Notes under the pieces: generated by a model
Told to the model about the DNA's origin: nothing
What the model saw: only the letters and a program-made list of their open reading frames with translations
Databases searched by the model: none
Origin: Roseburia_C sp051879315
GTDB lineage: Bacteria > Bacillota > Clostridia > Lachnospirales > Lachnospiraceae
Reading direction: 5' to 3'
DNA length: 64,000 nt
NCBI GenBank assembly: GCA_051879315.1
Contig: JBJELW010000058.1
Coordinates: 9,013 to 73,012, forward strand
Shown here: positions 60,330 to 64,000 of the stretch, piece after piece
How the letters are laid out: each line of letters starts with the position of its first letter
Numbering within the stretch: position 1 is the first letter of the stretch
Made by a program: the position numbers and the translations under genes

Positions 60330-61676
60330 GTGAGTAAGAAATCCTATGTTGTGGACATGTGCCATGGCCCTTTGGTGGGGAAAATGCTGGGGTTTTCCGT
60401 TCCGCTGATTTTTTCCGGAATCCTGCAGTTGTTATTTCAGGCAGTGGACACCGTGGTGGTAGGTCGATTCGCCGGACCGAATTCACTTGCGGCGGTGGGG
60501 TCTACCACGTCTCTCATTAATCTGTTGATCAATCTTTTTGTTGGCCTGTCAGTGGGAGCCAATGTGCTGATCGCCCAGTATTACGGAGCGAAAAAAGAAC
60601 AGGAAGTGCGGGAGACCCTGCACACAGCCATTACACTGAGTCTGGTGTGTGGTGTATTGCTGGCATTTGTGGGATGGTTCGCTGCAGGACAGTTGCTCAG
60701 ATGGATGGATACGCCGACAGAAGTGCTGTCGTTGGCCACGCTCTATATGAAGATATATTTTCTTGGGATGCCAGTGAGTATGCTCTATAATTTTGGAAGC
60801 GCCATTCTCCGGGCAATGGGCGATACCAAACGTCCACTTTATTTTCTTATGGTATCGGGAGTGATCAATGCCATGCTGAATCTGGTTTTCGTCATCTGTT
60901 TTCGGATGGATGTGGCAGGCGTGGCGACGGCAACGGTGATTTCCCAGTGTATTTCTGCCGGACTGGTGATTTTATGCCTGATGCGGCAGGAAGGATGCTT
61001 TCAGTTGAAACTGCGTCATCTTTGTATTCAGAGAGAAAAAGTGGTGCGCATTGTATGCACCGGTCTGCCGGCCGGACTGCAGGGGGTGATATTTGCCCTG
61101 TCCAATGTTTTGATCCAGTCCTCCGTGAATTCTTTTGGCCCGGTGGCCATGGCCGGAAACAGTGCAGCCGCCAGCATCGAGGGATTTATCTATATGTCCA
61201 TGAATGCCTACCACCATACTGCTTTGAACTTTGTCAGTCAGAACTATGGTGCGGGAGAGTACGGACGAATCAAAAAGGTGATGCGAAACAGCCTGATCAT
61301 GGTGAGCATTGTGGGCCTTGTGATGGGTGTGGCTGCTTACGGTTTTGCACCGAAACTGCTTTCCATCTATTCCTCCGATCCGGAGGTGATTTCATACGGA
61401 ATTCTCCGTATGTCTGTCATTTCCACCACCTATTTTCTCTGCGGCATTATGGATGTGATGGTAGGAACACTGCGGGGGATGGGGTATGCAATCATGCCTA
61501 TGGTGGTGTCACTGATTGGTGCGTGTGGTCTGCGGATTGTATGGATTTATACCATTTTCAGACAGGTACATACATTGACCAATCTCTATGCCTCCTATCC
61601 GGTGACGTGGGCGATTACATTTTGTGCGCATATGATCTGTTTTGTGGTGGTTATGAGAAAAGTACAGCGGAAATAA
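60330..61676 (+). CDS. MATE family efflux transporter
   Basis: A 448-residue membrane protein with about twelve helices in two homologous halves. FSVPLIFSGILQLLFQAVDT and GRFAGPNSLAAVGSTTSLI are the MATE N-terminal motif, and the second half repeats it (LSNVLIQSSVNSFGPVAMAG). It probably exports cationic drugs or metabolites using a sodium or proton gradient. The GTG at 60330 follows AGAAGG. It converges on the GH133 gene with a shared terminator. Confidence 0.9.
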   Translation: MSKKSYVVDMCHGPLVGKMLGFSVPLIFSGILQLLFQAVDTVVVGRFAGPNSLAAVGSTTSLINLLINLFVGLSVGANVLIAQYYGAKKEQEVRETLHTAITLSLVCGVLLAFVGWFAAGQLLRWMDTPTEVLSLATLYMKIYFLGMPVSMLYNFGSAILRAMGDTKRPLYFLMVSGVINAMLNLVFVICFRMDVAGVATATVISQCISAGLVILCLMRQEGCFQLKLRHLCIQREKVVRIVCTGLPAGLQGVIFALSNVLIQSSVNSFGPVAMAGNSAAASIEGFIYMSMNAYHHTALNFVSQNYGAGEYGRIKKVMRNSLIMVSIVGLVMGVAAYGFAPKLLSIYSSDPEVISYGILRMSVISTTYFLCGIMDVMVGTLRGMGYAIMPMVVSLIGACGLRIVWIYTIFRQVHTLTNLYASYPVTWAITFCAHMICFVVVMRKVQRK

Positions 61677-61680
61677 AAAT

Positions 61681-61722
61681 AAGGCAGCACACTGGTAACG
61701 TTTGTTACAGATGTGCTGCCTT
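61681..61722. terminator. Bidirectional terminator between MATE and GH133 genes
   Basis: AAGGCAGCACA (61681-61691) pairs with TGTGCTGCCTT (61712-61722), with inner CTGGTAAC/GTTACAG. It has short A/T flanks on both sides and lies between convergent genes. Confidence 0.8.
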
Positions 61723-61734
61723 AAATTGCTTGAA

Positions 61735-63741
61735 TTACTTTTTCAGGTAAGGCAGGATATCTTCGGTATATGCCCGGAGTACCTCGCCCACACTCCAGGC
61801 CTGAGCATAGCAGCCCCGGCAGGTGTGGGGTTCATTTCCGTCAAAGATTTCGGAGATGGATCCTATACAGCCTTGATACAGATGGGACCGGATAGGGTCC
61901 AACATGCTGTCTGCCCGGGCGATGACATCCGGTGACGTGCCATACACATGCACATAAGCGGTGAGAAAACCGCCCAGTAAAAATCCCCAGGAAGTTCCCT
62001 GATGGTAAGCGTGATCCCGCTTGGACAGGCAGCCCTCGTAAGTGGGGTGATACTGGGGATCTTCCGGACTTAGGGACCGAAGGCCTGTTCCGGCATATAA
62101 GTACTCATATACTTTATCTACCACTTTTTTCTCCCGCTCAGCGTCAAGCATCCGATAGGGAAGAGAAACAGCGTAAATCTGATTCGGTCGGAGGGAAGGG
62201 TCTCCTACTGTGCCATCTACCACGTCGTAGAGGCACTGGTCTTTTTCATTCCAGAATTCTTTACAGAAAGAATCTTTGGCAGTTTCTGCCAACTCATGAT
62301 AATGGCTGCCGTCCTCACCGAAACGGGCGGAAAGCTGTTCCATCACACGAAGGGCGTTGTACCATAGCGCATTGATTTCCACCGGTTTCCCATGGCGGGG
62401 GGTTGCCACCCAGTCCCCAACCCGTACATCCATCCAGGTAACCTGATCCAATCCACTGCCGGCATGAATTAAGCCATCCTCTTCCATGTAGATGGAAAAT
62501 CCTGCGCCATGCTCATAGGCGTGAATAATTTCTTTCAATTTCGGATAAATGGTGGTGCGGACAAATTCATAGTCTGAGGTATCTCCGGTGTAGGAGAGAT
62601 ACTTGTCCACTGCGTAAAAATACCACATGGAGGCGTCAGCGGTGTTGTACAGCGGGGCTGTGCCCTCATCAGGAAACATGTTGGGTACCAGACCATCCTT
62701 TACATAAGTGGCAAAGGTGGTGAGGATATCTCTGGCTTCCTGGTAACGATGGGTGGACAATACCAGTCCGGTCAGTGCGATCATGGTATCCCTGCCCCAG
62801 TCTGTAAACCATGGTAGTCCCGCCAGCACAGTGGTAAGCTTGGTAGACTGTCGGTAGGCCAGAAAATGGTCTGCGGATATGGCAAGGGCAGAAGCCAGTT
62901 CATCAGTGTATCCGGCCTGCTTTTCAAGGGCTGCCAATCGCTCCATTTCCCTTTGGCAAATGGCAAAGGCATCTTTGCAATATTCTGTTTCCAGAGAACA
63001 GATGACAGAAATCTTGATATGACTATCTGCAGGAATTTCATAATCTATGACATAAGGGGTATAGTGGGAGTCAATCCCTTCCGTTTCCACATCCAGTTCC
63101 TTTTGAAGCTGTGTATCCAGTGTAAAGAGTTGTTCGAAATCGGAGATTTTTCCGTCTCCAAAAAACAGGCGGATACATACCTCCCCATTGGCGGTGGGAA
63201 TCAGCTTGATTTCATCCTTTTCTATATCTTTGATAAATTGCAGGGTTTCGATGGTATCGGGATCGCTGTGTACCCGGAAGTTGAAAAGCGGAGTGAGCCG
63301 CAGCGTGCCGGATTTCCCCTTGTTTTCAATGTCGTAGGCGATGGCAATGGTATTTTGACCGTATTCAAAGGAAAGGCTTTTCTCCATGGAAAATGTCCCT
63401 GCCTGGTAACGGAAATGTATCAGCCCGTCATAGATAAAGTCGGAGAGATAGTCCAGACCGGCCGTGTAACAGGTATTCTTTTTCTGGTCCCGATATTGTC
63501 TGGTAGTGAAATCAAAAGTGTCATTCCCGCATACAAAGCATTCATCAATTTTGGATAATGTGACGTAGCGTTCCACCGGCGGGTGCAGACTGGCAATCAG
63601 GTACCCGTGATGCATCCGGGAGTGAGCTCCGGTAACAGAACTGCCGGCATAACTGCCCAGTCCGTTGGTGAGGACCCACTCTTTCTGGACACCTACCGGA
63701 TAAGGGGTAAAATCTGCTCTATTCAGGTGAAATGGTTTCAT
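61735..63741 (-). CDS. GH133 glycogen debranching enzyme (amylo-alpha-1,6-glucosidase)
   Basis: A 668-residue cytoplasmic enzyme. The N-terminal beta-rich domain starts with EWVLTNGLGSYAGSSV, which is the signature of bacterial GDE proteins, and continues with HSRMHHGYLIAS. The catalytic alpha-alpha barrel contains PWFTDWGRDTMIALTGL, ADASMWYFYAVDKYL, SGLDQVTWMDVRVGDW and LRPNQIYAVSLPYRML. It removes alpha-1,6 branch glucose residues from glycogen or limit dextrins. AGGAGG lies upstream of the ATG at 63741. It completes the alpha-glucan pathway of this region together with the two GH13 enzymes. Confidence 0.9.
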   Translation of the reverse strand: MKPFHLNRADFTPYPVGVQKEWVLTNGLGSYAGSSVTGAHSRMHHGYLIASLHPPVERYVTLSKIDECFVCGNDTFDFTTRQYRDQKKNTCYTAGLDYLSDFIYDGLIHFRYQAGTFSMEKSLSFEYGQNTIAIAYDIENKGKSGTLRLTPLFNFRVHSDPDTIETLQFIKDIEKDEIKLIPTANGEVCIRLFFGDGKISDFEQLFTLDTQLQKELDVETEGIDSHYTPYVIDYEIPADSHIKISVICSLETEYCKDAFAICQREMERLAALEKQAGYTDELASALAISADHFLAYRQSTKLTTVLAGLPWFTDWGRDTMIALTGLVLSTHRYQEARDILTTFATYVKDGLVPNMFPDEGTAPLYNTADASMWYFYAVDKYLSYTGDTSDYEFVRTTIYPKLKEIIHAYEHGAGFSIYMEEDGLIHAGSGLDQVTWMDVRVGDWVATPRHGKPVEINALWYNALRVMEQLSARFGEDGSHYHELAETAKDSFCKEFWNEKDQCLYDVVDGTVGDPSLRPNQIYAVSLPYRMLDAEREKKVVDKVYEYLYAGTGLRSLSPEDPQYHPTYEGCLSKRDHAYHQGTSWGFLLGGFLTAYVHVYGTSPDVIARADSMLDPIRSHLYQGCIGSISEIFDGNEPHTCRGCYAQAWSVGEVLRAYTEDILPYLKK

Positions 63742-64000
63742 AGAAGCCTCCTATATAAAAATGTTTGATACCATTGTATCGAAAATTATGAAAAAAATCT
63801 ACCTGTTCACATCATGCCGAGCGCGTAATTTTACCTTCGGAAAAAATAGGATAGAGTGTACCCTTAGATGTTCTGATAAAGCATCAAGCTTAAATTCGAT
63901 GGTTACACTATACTCTTTTTCAGTTTTCAATTCAACCCTGCCCTCTAGGGCAGACTTCTGCTTAGCTCTCTTGTCTGCCTCTTAGCCTGGAAGATTTGCC
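63742..64000. other. Right-edge region without an assigned gene
   Basis: GATAC-CATT-GTATC (63767-63780) lies just upstream of the debranching gene and may be an operator. A 14-base perfect palindrome (63939-63952) and an imperfect AGAGTGTA/TACACT repeat lie further right. A frame of about 60 codons is open on the minus strand (63824-63979) but has no ATG or convincing ribosome site; a plus-strand frame also exists. Neither is supported as a gene. Confidence 0.4.

Noticed and set aside
60947..61750. 267-codon plus-strand frame inside the MATE gene
   Set aside because: It is an alternative frame of a well-supported transporter and has Cys-rich, non-protein-like composition.
63761..63985. 74-codon plus-strand frame at the right edge
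   Set aside because: No ribosome site and no recognisable family; overlaps the probable promoter of the debranching gene.

Overview
The window is chromosomal DNA of a spore-forming, low-to-mid-GC Clostridia species, most likely a Lachnospiraceae gut anaerobe. This rests on gene content and order: the hup-rqcP-yabP-yabQ-divIC-spoIIE-tilS-hpt-ftsH block typical of endospore formers, a four-subunit ferredoxin-dependent 2-oxoacid oxidoreductase (anaerobic metabolism), FeoAB ferrous iron uptake, tRNA genes without encoded CCA, strong AGGAGG ribosome sites and SigA-type promoters with 17-bp spacers. No rRNA, prophage, CRISPR array or intact insertion sequence is visible.

Layout. 1-3.2 kb: end of pstB, phoU and a PhoB/PhoR-type two-component pair behind a Pho-box-like repeat array. 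3.3-9.3 kb: fruK-ptsI, then an SbcCD-like (YhaO/YhaN-like) nuclease/ATPase pair. 9.36-9.95 kb: a roughly 590-bp imperfect palindrome with no convincing gene. 10-13.9 kb: a Lon-like AAA ATPase without a protease domain and a FeoA-FeoB fusion. 14-21.1 kb: a giant TPR/GGDEF protein, a NitT/TauT-type ABC transporter and a membrane-anchored lipase-like hydrolase. 21.1-22.5 kb: an XRE regulator divergent from a small HEPN-like protein. 22.6-26 kb: porCDAB, with palindromic repeats at three of its gene boundaries. 26.1-27.9 kb: DUF4321, LysM and hypothetical proteins. 27.97-28.39 kb: a consensus promoter followed by about 380 nt of structured, non-coding sequence. 28.5-38.8 kb: proS, a second giant GGDEF paralogue, cca, a CotS-like kinase fold, a PEGA lipoprotein and a phosphohexomutase. 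38.9-46.5 kb: the sporulation/division/housekeeping block. 46.9-58.5 kb: alpha-glucan use (intracellular GH13, tRNA-Tyr/Leu, LacI regulator, MalEFG importer, GH13 lipoprotein, chemoreceptor). 58.6-63.7 kb: three tRNAs, DUF4317, a MATE exporter and a GH133 debranching enzyme.

How the parts fit together. The GH13 lipoprotein can cut alpha-glucans at the cell surface, MalEFG imports the oligosaccharides under a LacI-type repressor, the cytoplasmic GH13 and GH133 enzymes finish degradation, and phosphohexomutase links glucose-1-P to glycolysis. The chemoreceptor behind the amylase may sense the same sugars. The spo/div block joins HU, ribosome rescue (RqcP), spore coat (YabP/Q), septation (DivIC, SpoIIE), tRNA-Ile modification, purine salvage and FtsH proteolysis.

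The least explained sequences are the 590-bp palindrome, the roughly 380-nt putative RNA before proS, the two palindromic repeat families in the por operon, and the paired giant TPR-GGDEF proteins.
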